Below, in pieces: positions 1-5,976 of a stretch of 7,228 bases of DNA (position 1 is the stretch's first letter; each line of letters starts with the position of its first letter). The DNA is from Spirochaeta_B sp964398645 (GTDB lineage: Bacteria; Spirochaetota; Spirochaetia; DSM-27196; DSM-8902). The translations under genes and the position numbers were made by a program. A model generated the notes under the pieces. It did not search any database, was not told the DNA's origin, and saw nothing but the letters and a program-made list of their open reading frames with translations. Where the stretch lies: positions 1 through 7,228 of the forward strand of contig CAYNNU010000113.1 of the NCBI GenBank assembly GCA_964398645.1, given 5' to 3'.

Positions 1-378
1 GTATTACAGGATTCAGGACGAACTGGTGTGTTAAGCAATAATAATCTAACTGGTTTATTTCAAAGCGAAGATGGTAACTCTATTCTGTTTAATGAATCCC
101 GTTTTACTATGAATATTGATAATTTTGAACATAGCGGAAGTTTCGCTTTGTTTAATCTAAATAATAATCAATATTTAGAATTACAATCTTTTAATAGTTT
201 AGGATTGCCCAAATCGCGTTTTCTTTTTAATGCTAGACTTGAAAATACTGAAACAGATGATCGAATTATTCGCAGGCTCTATCTAAAACCAGCTATTTTT
301 CATAGCACAAATGCAATTGATGATAGTAACGGGGATACACTGAGACTTGAACAAATTATTGAAAAAGCAGATCGCTAA
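1..378 (+). CDS. 3' end of a gene of unknown function (beta-rich C-terminal region)
   Basis: The frame is open from the first base to a TAA at 376-378, so this is the last 125 codons of a longer gene. The GTG at 28 has no Shine-Dalgarno sequence before it and is very unlikely to be the start. The fragment has no membrane segment or catalytic motif I can name. It alternates polar and hydrophobic residues (for example SRFTMNIDNF, GSFALFNL, QYLELQSF), which suggests a beta-sheet or small barrel domain, and it ends in a charged LRLEQIIEKADR tail. The pattern of a fold with a late 'LYLKPAIF' strand faintly recalls the C-terminal barrel of treponemal pallilysin-related adhesins, but this is a weak memory-based resemblance and no function is assigned. 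The first 300 bases are about 30% G+C, well below sampled lines of the neighbouring genes (about 45%). It converges head-on with the SPOR-domain gene. Confidence 0.75.
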   Translation, partial: VLQDSGRTGVLSNNNLTGLFQSEDGNSILFNESRFTMNIDNFEHSGSFALFNLNNNQYLELQSFNSLGLPKSRFLFNARLENTETDDRIIRRLYLKPAIFHSTNAIDDSNGDTLRLEQIIEKADR

Positions 379-1416
379 TTATTCATACACTCGGAATCCG
401 TCGTAGCCGGCAGCTTTTATTCTCATATATAGACTTTGAATATCTTGTTCCACAGCATTCGATTGCGGAATAACAAGCACTGAATAATACAGGCGATCGC
501 TACGTTGTTGTTCTTCGATAACTACAGAAAAATCATGGGTTTCCAGATCATTCGCTAAATACTCAGCATTTTCGCGTAAGCCGAAACTGCCAATTTGAAT
601 TCCTCGTACAACAGCAGCTGTAGTAGCTGCAGTATCCTGTTCCTGATTTGTTGGTTCACCGTTCTCTGCTATATCTTCATGATTATCAATAACAGATTGA
701 GAAAAAAGAAAGATCTCAGGGGATGGCAATACCGTAACATCCCCGCGCGCTGCACTTCCCCCCCGCAAAAAGGTTCGGGCAAGACTGGTAACTGGATGGG
801 CAGGAAAACGTTCTTGCAACAGACTGAAATATTCACCTGGATCATTTCGATCTTCGGCACTTAGAGTCAATTCGTAGCGAATAAGAATATAAAAAAGTTC
901 CGGAATCCGCACTTGTTGGGGCATATTTCGGTAGGGTTCTAATATCGCCTTTGCTTCCAGTTCGCTTCCAGTTGCAAGCAAACAAAGACTAAGAATTGCC
1001 ATTGCCTGCTGTCGCATAGCAGGATTATTAGTTCTTTCCAGCAAACGTTCTACATTCATGCGAGAATCCTGATAGTTCCCGAGCAGCAAATACGCATGAG
1101 CGGCCAAAAGGAGAGAATCCTCGTCAATGTAATCAGAAGAATAGGCTCTGCCTAAAAAATCAGCGGCTTTTGAAATATCCCCAAGAAGATAAAAACGCAT
1201 TCCAAGTTGCCGAAAAAGTCGAATTCTTTGTTGATCGTTGCATTGTTCAATATCTTGTACCAGTGCATCCAAGTCTTCAATGTCATTGTGAGCTTGTATT
1301 TGCTGACCAAGATCTTGGCAGGTAGAAGTATCCCGAGCAAATACGGGCATAATTACAAAAAAACTACAAATAATTAGAATGACATTTAAGAGTTTTTTAG
1401 GTCGACGAATGTTCAT
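379..1416 (-). CDS. Exported TPR-repeat protein with C-terminal SPOR domain
   Basis: This is a 345-residue protein starting at the ATG at 1416. Residues 1-27 form a signal peptide: basic MNIRRPKK, a hydrophobic core, and a probable cleavage after PVFA27. Two cysteines (C33, C59) in the mature N-terminus could pair in the periplasm. Residues about 66-163 hold three TPR-like helical hairpins, with patterns such as RFYLLGDISKAADFLGRAY, AHAYLLLGNY and LCLLATGSELEAKAIL. A polar linker follows (about 218-270), then a SPOR domain (271-343) with the typical opening IQIGSFGLRENAEYLANDL. SPOR domains bind glycan strands stripped of stem peptides, so a role in septal or envelope peptidoglycan is likely. 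The frame stays open upstream to 1539, but that stretch is basic, lacks a signal-like start and lies inside the LapA gene. The chosen start overlaps LapA by 20 bp with AGAGG about 15 bases upstream, so coupling is likely. An in-frame ATG at 1431 is an alternative. Confidence 0.85.
   Translation of the reverse strand: MNIRRPKKLLNVILIICSFFVIMPVFARDTSTCQDLGQQIQAHNDIEDLDALVQDIEQCNDQQRIRLFRQLGMRFYLLGDISKAADFLGRAYSSDYIDEDSLLLAAHAYLLLGNYQDSRMNVERLLERTNNPAMRQQAMAILSLCLLATGSELEAKAILEPYRNMPQQVRIPELFYILIRYELTLSAEDRNDPGEYFSLLQERFPAHPVTSLARTFLRGGSAARGDVTVLPSPEIFLFSQSVIDNHEDIAENGEPTNQEQDTAATTAAVVRGIQIGSFGLRENAEYLANDLETHDFSVVIEEQQRSDRLYYSVLVIPQSNAVEQDIQSLYMRIKAAGYDGFRVYE
758..764 (-). repeat. G7 homopolymer tract inside the SPOR-domain gene
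   Basis: Seven consecutive C on the + strand read as seven G in the coding strand, in codons for R218-G219-G220 just after the TPR region. A gain or loss of one base by slippage would shift the frame before the SPOR domain (271-343) and so remove it. The tract is short for known phase-variable poly-G loci, so contingency behaviour is only a possibility. Normal glycine/arginine codon use explains it equally well. Confidence 0.5.
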
Positions 1417-1723
1417 TTTGACGAGCTTCATCCTCTGTTGCTTGTTTCTTTGCTTTTCCATTGGATTTCTTCCGGTTCTGATTTGAATCCGCATCAGTTT
1501 TAACCGTATCTTTTTTCTTCTTTTTGCGCAAAGGTGCACTCAATACTGAGGGAAGCATAACGAATACACCAAAAAGGAACGACCCGAACATAGTGAAAAA
1601 AACAGGCACATCTTCAAATGTATATACAATTATGGACACATTGCTACGATTATCCAAGTTAAAACCAACAAAGAACATAATAACAATGACTAACAATAGT
1701 ATTAAAATCAATCTCCAGGGCAT
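1397..1723 (-). CDS. LapA-family (DUF1049) small inner-membrane protein
   Basis: This 108-residue protein has two transmembrane segments, at about 3-21 (MPWRLILILLLVIVIMFF start) and about 40-64. They are joined by a short loop, FNLDNRSNVSIIVYTFEDVP, whose 'N...V.v.f.....P' layout is characteristic of the LapA/DUF1049 domain. A long charged cytoplasmic tail follows, opening with RKKKKK (66-71) and staying rich in Lys, Arg, Glu and Asn to the end. E. coli LapA works with the TPR protein LapB in controlling lipopolysaccharide synthesis, but many LapA-domain proteins occur elsewhere and that role cannot be transferred, especially as many spirochaetes lack LPS. A strong Shine-Dalgarno AAGGAGG (complement of 1731-1737) lies 7 bases before the ATG. 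The gene follows the multi-spanning membrane protein by 28 bp and overlaps the start of the TPR-SPOR gene by 20 bp. Confidence 0.8.
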   Translation of the reverse strand: MPWRLILILLLVIVIMFFVGFNLDNRSNVSIIVYTFEDVPVFFTMFGSFLFGVFVMLPSVLSAPLRKKKKKDTVKTDADSNQNRKKSNGKAKKQATEDEARQNEHSST

Positions 1724-1751
1724 TCTGGCCCCTCCTTTTCGTCGGTGTACA

Positions 1752-2105
1752 TCAATTCAGTGAACGAAACCCATAATAAAACTGAAACAAACAAAAGAGC
1801 CCAATAAGCAACAATACTAAACCACCTATCCATAACAAAAAGGATGTTACTGCGGTTAAAAATGGTAGTGCAGATAGTATTGTCAGTATTCCTGCTAAAA
1901 TAACTCCAATGCCGACAATTTTATCATCGGGAAAATAACGAACAATTACCAATCCGGCAACTAGAATTACAAAGCCAAAAAGCAATGCAAAAAAGACACT
2001 ACCGGAAAGATTAAGAACCATCAAAAAAATACTGCTAGCTATTGCAAGCACCGCTTTTACTAGACTATGTGCAGTTCTTTTTCTATCGCTTCCAACATCA
2101 CTCAT
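1752..2105 (-). CDS. Small multi-spanning membrane protein, unknown function
   Basis: This 117-residue protein is almost wholly hydrophobic after a short polar N-terminus (MSDVGSDRKRT). I see about four membrane segments, near 14-33, 36-56, 62-82 and 86-109, with a conserved-looking polar turn RYFPDDK (56-62) in the middle. There are no catalytic residues, metal ligands or family signatures I recognise, so no function is assigned. The Shine-Dalgarno AGGAGG lies 5 bases before the ATG, which fixes the start. The gene ends in TGA and is followed after 28 bp by the LapA-family gene. Together with the SPOR protein downstream, the context suggests an envelope-related role, but that is inference from neighbours only. 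The 84 bp upstream of it (2106-2189) contain no clear terminator hairpin and no convincing promoter, so it may be co-transcribed with the purine genes. Confidence 0.75.
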   Translation of the reverse strand: MSDVGSDRKRTAHSLVKAVLAIASSIFLMVLNLSGSVFFALLFGFVILVAGLVIVRYFPDDKIVGIGVILAGILTILSALPFLTAVTSFLLWIGGLVLLLIGLFCLFQFYYGFRSLN

Positions 2106-2189
2106 GCAAGCCTCCTATTCCAACAAACCCTTTCCAAGACAAGTGTAACACGCTCACCAATAGCTTTCCAGTTCCAAAATTGTGTAATA

Positions 2190-3431
2190 TTAGTGGCGAA
2201 AGCTTCTTTGACCGGTAAAGACCATTGTAGCTTTATATTCATTAACAGCCTCAATTACTTCAAAATCTCGAAGGCTACCACCAGGTTGAGCAATTGCACT
2301 TACTCCTTCCTGCAGCCCAACTTCTGCTCCGTCGCGGAAAGGAAAAAAGGCATCCGAAATCATTACGGAACCGACCAAGCCTCCATGGAGGCGAGCGGAT
2401 TCAGCCTCGAGTTCACGTCTTGCTTCTGCTTCTAGCAATAGCAGGGATTTCCCATATTGTTCATTAGCAAGTCGATCAGCAAATTTCCGATAGGCTTTAT
2501 CGCGGGCAATTTCTGCAACACCAACCCGGTCTTGTTCGCCGGTTCCAATACCTACTGTACAGCCATCTTTAACATAAATAACAGAGTTACTAGTTATTCC
2601 ACTTTCTACCAGCCAGCCAAATAACATGTCATCAAGTTCCTTGGCAGTGGGTTGTCGATCAACTGCATATTTCTGCCCTTTTCGTTCTGTTTTTGCCGGT
2701 AAAAAATCTTCTACCTTTCGGATCGCCGAAACAAAACCCCGTTGAACAATAATTCCTCCATCAATCAAGGATGAAAACTCAAGCGAAGGTTGCAACTGCA
2801 ATGATTCCAAACGATCCATTGCTTTTATTTGTAAAACCCGCAAGTTTTTTCGTTTTTCCAAAATTGAAAGCACACCATCGGCAAAATCAGGAGCAGCCAC
2901 AACTTCAACATAGCCTTCCATAATTGCTTCTGCAGCTGCTTTATCTAGAGTTCGATTTACAACAACTGCTCCACCAAAAGCCGCAATACGGTCAGCCTGC
3001 AGAGCTCGAGAAAAAGCAGACTCAAGGCTTTCACCTACAGCCGCACCGCTGGGATTATTATGCTTTACTATAACACAGGCAGGTTTGTAAGAAAGATATT
3101 TCAATATTTGCAAGGCACTATCGACATCAGTAATATTAATTTTACTAGGGTGCTTACCTGATTTTAGCAAAAGTGGCTGACTCGATAATGGCTCGCCTGC
3201 TGAAACAAGTTCAAGTTCACCTAGTGTGACATTTCCATGTACCATTCTGTATAAGGATGCGGGCTGATCTGGATTCTCTCCATAGCGTAGACCGAGCTTT
3301 TCTCCTTCAATATCGAATTGAACCTTGCTATACTCAATGGACATCCTTTTCCCATTTGCATCAGTAAATGCAATTTCGAGGTTTTCGGGAAAGGGATCAG
3401 CAGCAAACTGACTATACATATCTTTTAGCAT
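2190..3431 (-). CDS. purH: Stand-alone AICAR transformylase (C-terminal domain of PurH)
   Basis: This 413-residue enzyme transfers the formyl group of 10-formyl-tetrahydrofolate to AICAR to give FAICAR, the penultimate step of IMP synthesis. The sequence shows FPENLEIAF and RYGENP (49-54) near the N-terminus, then VKHNNPSGAAVG with the catalytic Lys-His pair at K123-H124. Near the C-terminus are SDAFFPFRDG (359-368) and QPGGSLRD (382-389), and it closes with MVFTGQRSFRH, much like the end of bifunctional PurH. The extra segment between FPENLEIAF and RYGENP makes it slightly longer than the usual domain. The IMP cyclohydrolase domain is absent and is encoded by the gene immediately upstream, 3 bp away and in the same frame, separated by one TAG. 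Its own ATG is preceded by AAGGGG with 9 bases of spacing. FolD, which makes its cofactor, is in the same cluster. Confidence 0.93.
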   Translation of the reverse strand: MLKDMYSQFAADPFPENLEIAFTDANGKRMSIEYSKVQFDIEGEKLGLRYGENPDQPASLYRMVHGNVTLGELELVSAGEPLSSQPLLLKSGKHPSKINITDVDSALQILKYLSYKPACVIVKHNNPSGAAVGESLESAFSRALQADRIAAFGGAVVVNRTLDKAAAEAIMEGYVEVVAAPDFADGVLSILEKRKNLRVLQIKAMDRLESLQLQPSLEFSSLIDGGIIVQRGFVSAIRKVEDFLPAKTERKGQKYAVDRQPTAKELDDMLFGWLVESGITSNSVIYVKDGCTVGIGTGEQDRVGVAEIARDKAYRKFADRLANEQYGKSLLLLEAEARRELEAESARLHGGLVGSVMISDAFFPFRDGAEVGLQEGVSAIAQPGGSLRDFEVIEAVNEYKATMVFTGQRSFRH

Positions 3432-3434
3432 TAT

Positions 3435-4124
3435 CTATTTCCCCTTATTTTCCAGCTGATACAGCTGTGCTGGAATTTCAGTATTTTTCAAATATTCTGC
3501 AATTGCTGTGTCATACTCAGCTGTATGTGCAAATGTTTTTTTCGCGGCTGCAAAGCGGAATCCCAAAGATGTTGATCCAGACCGCTGTTCTAACTCTTCC
3601 AGTAATGCCGGATAATCTTCTGGAGAACTCATAACGGTAACACGTAAATAATTTTTTGCAGATGCCCGCAACATAGTTGGGCCTCCAATATCAATATTGG
3701 CTCGGGCATCTTCTAATGAATTCTCTGTATTAGCAATAGTTTGAGCAAATGGGTATAGATTGACTATGGTTAAATCAAACTCATGAGCCTGTGTGCGTTG
3801 TATATCATCAGCGTGAGACGGATTATATGTCTCAGATAGAAGGCCCAAGTATATCCGAAAATCCAGGGTTTTTACCAAACCGCCCTGCATTTCAGGTTGC
3901 CCAGTGTATGAAGAAACCGACTCAAGCTGTATAGATTTTTCCAGCTTATGTTTTTGAATTGTTTCCTGAATCAGTTTATAGGTCCCACCAGTAGAATACA
4001 AAGTTATTCCAGGACAAACATTTGAAAGCCCTATTACCAATTCAGGCAGTCCACTCTTATCGCTCACACTCACAAGTGCGTTTTTTATTGCAACAAGGTC
4101 ATCAATTTTTTCTACTCTATTCAC
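3435..4124 (-). CDS. purH: Stand-alone IMP cyclohydrolase (N-terminal domain of PurH)
   Basis: This 229-residue MGS-fold enzyme closes FAICAR to IMP, the last step of de novo purine synthesis. Recognisable blocks are ALVSVSDKSGL, LYSTGGTY, TGQPEMQGGLVKTL, IVNLYPF, NIDIGGPTMLRASAKN and FAAAKKTFAHTAEYDTAIAEYL. The residues corresponding to the catalytic set described for human ATIC (Lys66, Tyr104, Asp125, Lys137) are present as K85, Y124, D145 and K157. One block departs from the textbook form: the usual KTLHPKIHGGLL reads KTLDFRIYLGLL here (85-96), so an HP pair and a His are lost next to the catalytic Lys. The start is a GTG at 4124 that overlaps the folE2 stop by 8 bp, with AAGGAAGGA (complement of 4129-4137) just before it. 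The protein ends at a TAG, and only one sense codon lies between that stop and the ATG of the transformylase. Confidence 0.9.
   Translation of the reverse strand: MNRVEKIDDLVAIKNALVSVSDKSGLPELVIGLSNVCPGITLYSTGGTYKLIQETIQKHKLEKSIQLESVSSYTGQPEMQGGLVKTLDFRIYLGLLSETYNPSHADDIQRTQAHEFDLTIVNLYPFAQTIANTENSLEDARANIDIGGPTMLRASAKNYLRVTVMSSPEDYPALLEELEQRSGSTSLGFRFAAAKKTFAHTAEYDTAIAEYLKNTEIPAQLYQLENKGK
3441..3446 (-). promoter_or_regulatory. Ribosome binding site of the AICAR transformylase
   Basis: The coding strand reads AAGGGG, 9 bases before the ATG at 3431. The site lies inside the last codons of the IMP cyclohydrolase gene. It is the main sequence evidence that the second PurH half is translated from its own start rather than by read-through of the TAG. 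Confidence 0.6.
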
Positions 4125-4947
4125 ACTTTCCTTCCTTTATTTTTGCAAACGCATTATGCGCATGAATACTCTCCTGATTTTCCACAGTAACAGTAAATCT
4201 TTCAAAAAGATTCATAGTTCTAGTAGCTAGTACAACATCACGGGCGACATCTTCTACAAATTTAGCATTGTCGTAACCAGCTTCAGTTACATATTTTTCA
4301 TCCTGTCGCTTCAACAATGGATATACTGGAACAGAGGCACATTTTTCAAATTCCTGTACAAGATCGAATAAGCATATTGGATCTAAATGTACCTTGGAAA
4401 GATATCCAGAAACCTGAATTTCTCCCCGTTGGTTATGTGCACCTCTATCACTAATTTGCTTTGAACAGGGACAAACCGTGGCAGCAGGTAGTGTAATTGA
4501 TAAAAATAAGGCTTGCTGAATTCCATTTTTTATAGCTGATTTCAACTCAATATGGATTTCCTGCATACCTTGTTGTTGCGTAATAGGCGCAAAAACAGGG
4601 CGAAATAATGAAAATCGAACCTGTGCACTCACCGATTGTGCTTGTAAAGCATTAGCTAATTTTGGGGCAAAATCGACCCATGATTGTAAACTTATATGTC
4701 TATGAGCAGTATGCAAGTGTTCTAAAAACCGACTCATATGTGTGCCACGCTGTTGTGCTGGCAAAGATACGCTTAATGAAAACTCACCCCGACATGACTG
4801 ACTTGTACCACTACCATCATGCCAAACGAGCGGATAAAAAAGCCTTCGAACACCAACAGTATCAATTTCAATCCCCCGCTTATCCTGCATACTCTGTACA
4901 TCAGCCATGTCAGTGCTGCAGTCAACTATTACGGGTTTATTTGACAT
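4117..4947 (-). CDS. folE2: GTP cyclohydrolase IB (FolE2)
   Basis: This 276-residue enzyme converts GTP to 7,8-dihydroneopterin triphosphate, the first step of folate synthesis and a possible source for other pterins or queuosine. It is the type IB (FolE2, COG1469/DUF198) form, unrelated in sequence to FolE. Signatures are DVQSMQDKRGIEIDTVGVRR near the N-terminus, RGTHMSRFLEHL (67-78), the metal/active-site block CPCSKQISDRGAHNQRG (159-175, with C159, C161 and H171), PVYPLLKRQDEKYVTE (207-222), KFVEDVARDVV and ESIHAHNAFA (259-267). The family tolerates metals other than zinc, and in some bacteria it is a zinc-starvation backup; I see no Zur-like palindrome upstream, so here it may be the housekeeping enzyme. 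The ATG overlaps the end of folD by 11 bp, with AAGGGAAGGA (complement of 4956-4965) 8 bases upstream. It ends in TAG inside the start of the IMP cyclohydrolase gene. Confidence 0.95.
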   Translation of the reverse strand: MSNKPVIVDCSTDMADVQSMQDKRGIEIDTVGVRRLFYPLVWHDGSGTSQSCRGEFSLSVSLPAQQRGTHMSRFLEHLHTAHRHISLQSWVDFAPKLANALQAQSVSAQVRFSLFRPVFAPITQQQGMQEIHIELKSAIKNGIQQALFLSITLPAATVCPCSKQISDRGAHNQRGEIQVSGYLSKVHLDPICLFDLVQEFEKCASVPVYPLLKRQDEKYVTEAGYDNAKFVEDVARDVVLATRTMNLFERFTVTVENQESIHAHNAFAKIKEGKCE

Positions 4948-5833
4948 CTATTGGGTCCTTCCCTTCTGCTGCAGCAATAGCGGATCGCAGTGTATTTTCC
5001 AGAAGCATGGTGATTGTCATTGGGCCAACACCACGAGGAACAGGCGTAATCCAGCTTGCAATCTCACAGGCGGAATCAAAGTCAACATCTCCAGATAGAC
5101 GATAGCCGCGTTTGCGTGAACTATCTTCCACACGGTTTACACCAACGTCGATAATTACTGCACCGGCTTTTATCATGTCAGGAGAGATTAAGCCAGGTCG
5201 TCCAGCTGCCGCTACAAGAATATCTGCTTGTAGTGTATGCGAAGCCAAATTTTTTGTTCCAGTATGGCACACAGTTACAGTAGAATTACAATTTTTTTGT
5301 ATCATCATATTAGCCAAGGGCTTTCCAACAATATTTGATCTGCCAACTATAACTGTATGTGCACCTGACATCTCTATTTTGCTATGTTCTAAAAGACGGA
5401 CAATACCATGAGGAGTACAGGGTAAAAATCTAGGGCGCCCCATAATCATGTGACCAAGATTTTCAGGATGAAAGGCATCAACATCCTTTAAAGGGTTGAT
5501 TGCATGAATAACGCGATCCGGATTGATATGTGAGGGGAGCGGCAATTGAACTAAAATTCCATGAACTGAATCATCAGTATTCAAATCTGCCACCAGCTGT
5601 AACAGTTCCTGTTCTGTTGTGCTTGCCGGCAGACGGATATCCTTTGATTTCATTCCTGCAGCAACACATGCTTTTTCCTTTGCGGTTACATATGAAATAC
5701 TTGCAGGATCCTCCCCCAGCAGCACAACGGCAAGTCCAGGTACAATTTTACCTGAAATCTTACTAACTCGATGAGCTATATCCTCCCGAATTCCTTCGGC
5801 AATCGACTTTCCATCAATTATTTGAGCAGACAT
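4937..5833 (-). CDS. folD: Bifunctional methylene-THF dehydrogenase / methenyl-THF cyclohydrolase (FolD)
   Basis: This 298-residue cytosolic enzyme interconverts 5,10-methylene-THF and 10-formyl-THF using NAD(P). The catalytic domain shows YVTAKEKACVAAGM with Y48 and K52, HGILVQLPLP (91-100, Q96) and PLKDVDAFHP (114-123). The Rossmann half shows VIVGRSNIVGKPLANM (161-176), VCHTGTKNL and IIDVGVNRV, ending with TPVPRGVGPMTITMLLENT. Two signature positions differ from the common form: DVDA instead of DVDG, and PRGVGP instead of PGGVGP. The frame is open to 5932, but the ATG at 5833 gives the normal FolD N-terminus (MSAQIIDGKSIA) and has GAGAGG 4 bases upstream, so the 33-residue extension is rejected. 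It is the first gene of the minus-strand cluster. It supplies the cofactor for AICAR transformylase three genes on, and its 3' end overlaps folE2 by 11 bp. Confidence 0.95.
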   Translation of the reverse strand: MSAQIIDGKSIAEGIREDIAHRVSKISGKIVPGLAVVLLGEDPASISYVTAKEKACVAAGMKSKDIRLPASTTEQELLQLVADLNTDDSVHGILVQLPLPSHINPDRVIHAINPLKDVDAFHPENLGHMIMGRPRFLPCTPHGIVRLLEHSKIEMSGAHTVIVGRSNIVGKPLANMMIQKNCNSTVTVCHTGTKNLASHTLQADILVAAAGRPGLISPDMIKAGAVIIDVGVNRVEDSSRKRGYRLSGDVDFDSACEIASWITPVPRGVGPMTITMLLENTLRSAIAAAEGKDPIDVK

Positions 5834-5861
5834 GAAACCTCTCTTTTGTTTTTTTGTTTGT

Positions 5862-5867
5862 ATCATA
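5862..5867 (-). promoter_or_regulatory. Candidate -10 element for the folD-led operon
   Basis: The coding strand reads TATGAT (5 of 6 matches to TATAAT), placing a start of transcription near 5855, about 20 bases before the folD ATG. I do not see a good -35 hexamer at 15-18 bp, so a weak or activator-dependent promoter, or a promoter elsewhere, is possible. The leader that would follow is strikingly A-rich (ACAAACAAAAAAACAAAAGAGAGG), unstructured, and ends in the Shine-Dalgarno sequence. Confidence 0.35.
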
Positions 5868-5915
5868 TAAACGGGCAGAATACAACTCGTACGCCCAAAA
5901 CTACTGTTTGATTCG

Positions 5916-5944
5916 TTGCATCTGATTGTCATGAATGATATTAT
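5916..5944 (+). promoter_or_regulatory. Candidate promoter for the outer-membrane barrel and lipoprotein genes
   Basis: TTGCAT at 5916-5921 and TATTAT at 5939-5944 are separated by 17 bp, the ideal sigma-70 spacing. The -10 matches consensus at 5 of 6 positions and the -35 at only 3 of 6. The -10 lies within a short inverted repeat, TGAT-ATT-ATCA (5936-5946). It is flanked by two direct copies of TGTCAT (5927-5932 and 5949-5954) whose starts are 22 bp apart, about two helical turns, so an operator is conceivable. Transcription would begin near 5951, giving a leader of about 26 bases with AAAGGGAG before the ATG at 5977. Confidence 0.4.
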
Positions 5945-5976
5945 CAGCTGTCATATATTGAGCGAAAGGGAGTTCT

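Noticed and set aside
1417..1539. 41-residue upstream extension of the SPOR-domain protein
   Set aside because: It lies within the LapA gene, is highly basic, and would place the signal peptide in the interior of the protein.
2106..2189. Separate promoter or terminator between the purine genes and the membrane protein genes
   Set aside because: I found only weak hexamers with poor spacing and no GC-rich hairpin followed by a T-run, so neither is reported.
2067..2435. Plus-strand open frame across the purH end and the 84-bp spacer
   Set aside because: It is a shadow of the minus-strand coding frames. The product shows no domain, and its start lies inside the membrane protein gene.
4662..5105. 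Plus-strand open frame of 147 codons opposite folE2 and folD
   Set aside because: Both underlying minus-strand genes are unmistakable, and the antisense product is a low-information string rich in His, Tyr and Ser.
5834..5932. 33-residue N-terminal extension of FolD to an ATG at 5932
   Set aside because: The extension has no family match, crosses the likely -10 element, and the ATG at 5833 has its own GAGAGG and gives the standard FolD length.
5834..5976. Riboswitch (THF or purine type) in the folD leader
   Set aside because: The probable leader is only about 20 bases and A-rich, too short and unstructured for either aptamer. The remaining bases show no conserved core I recognise.
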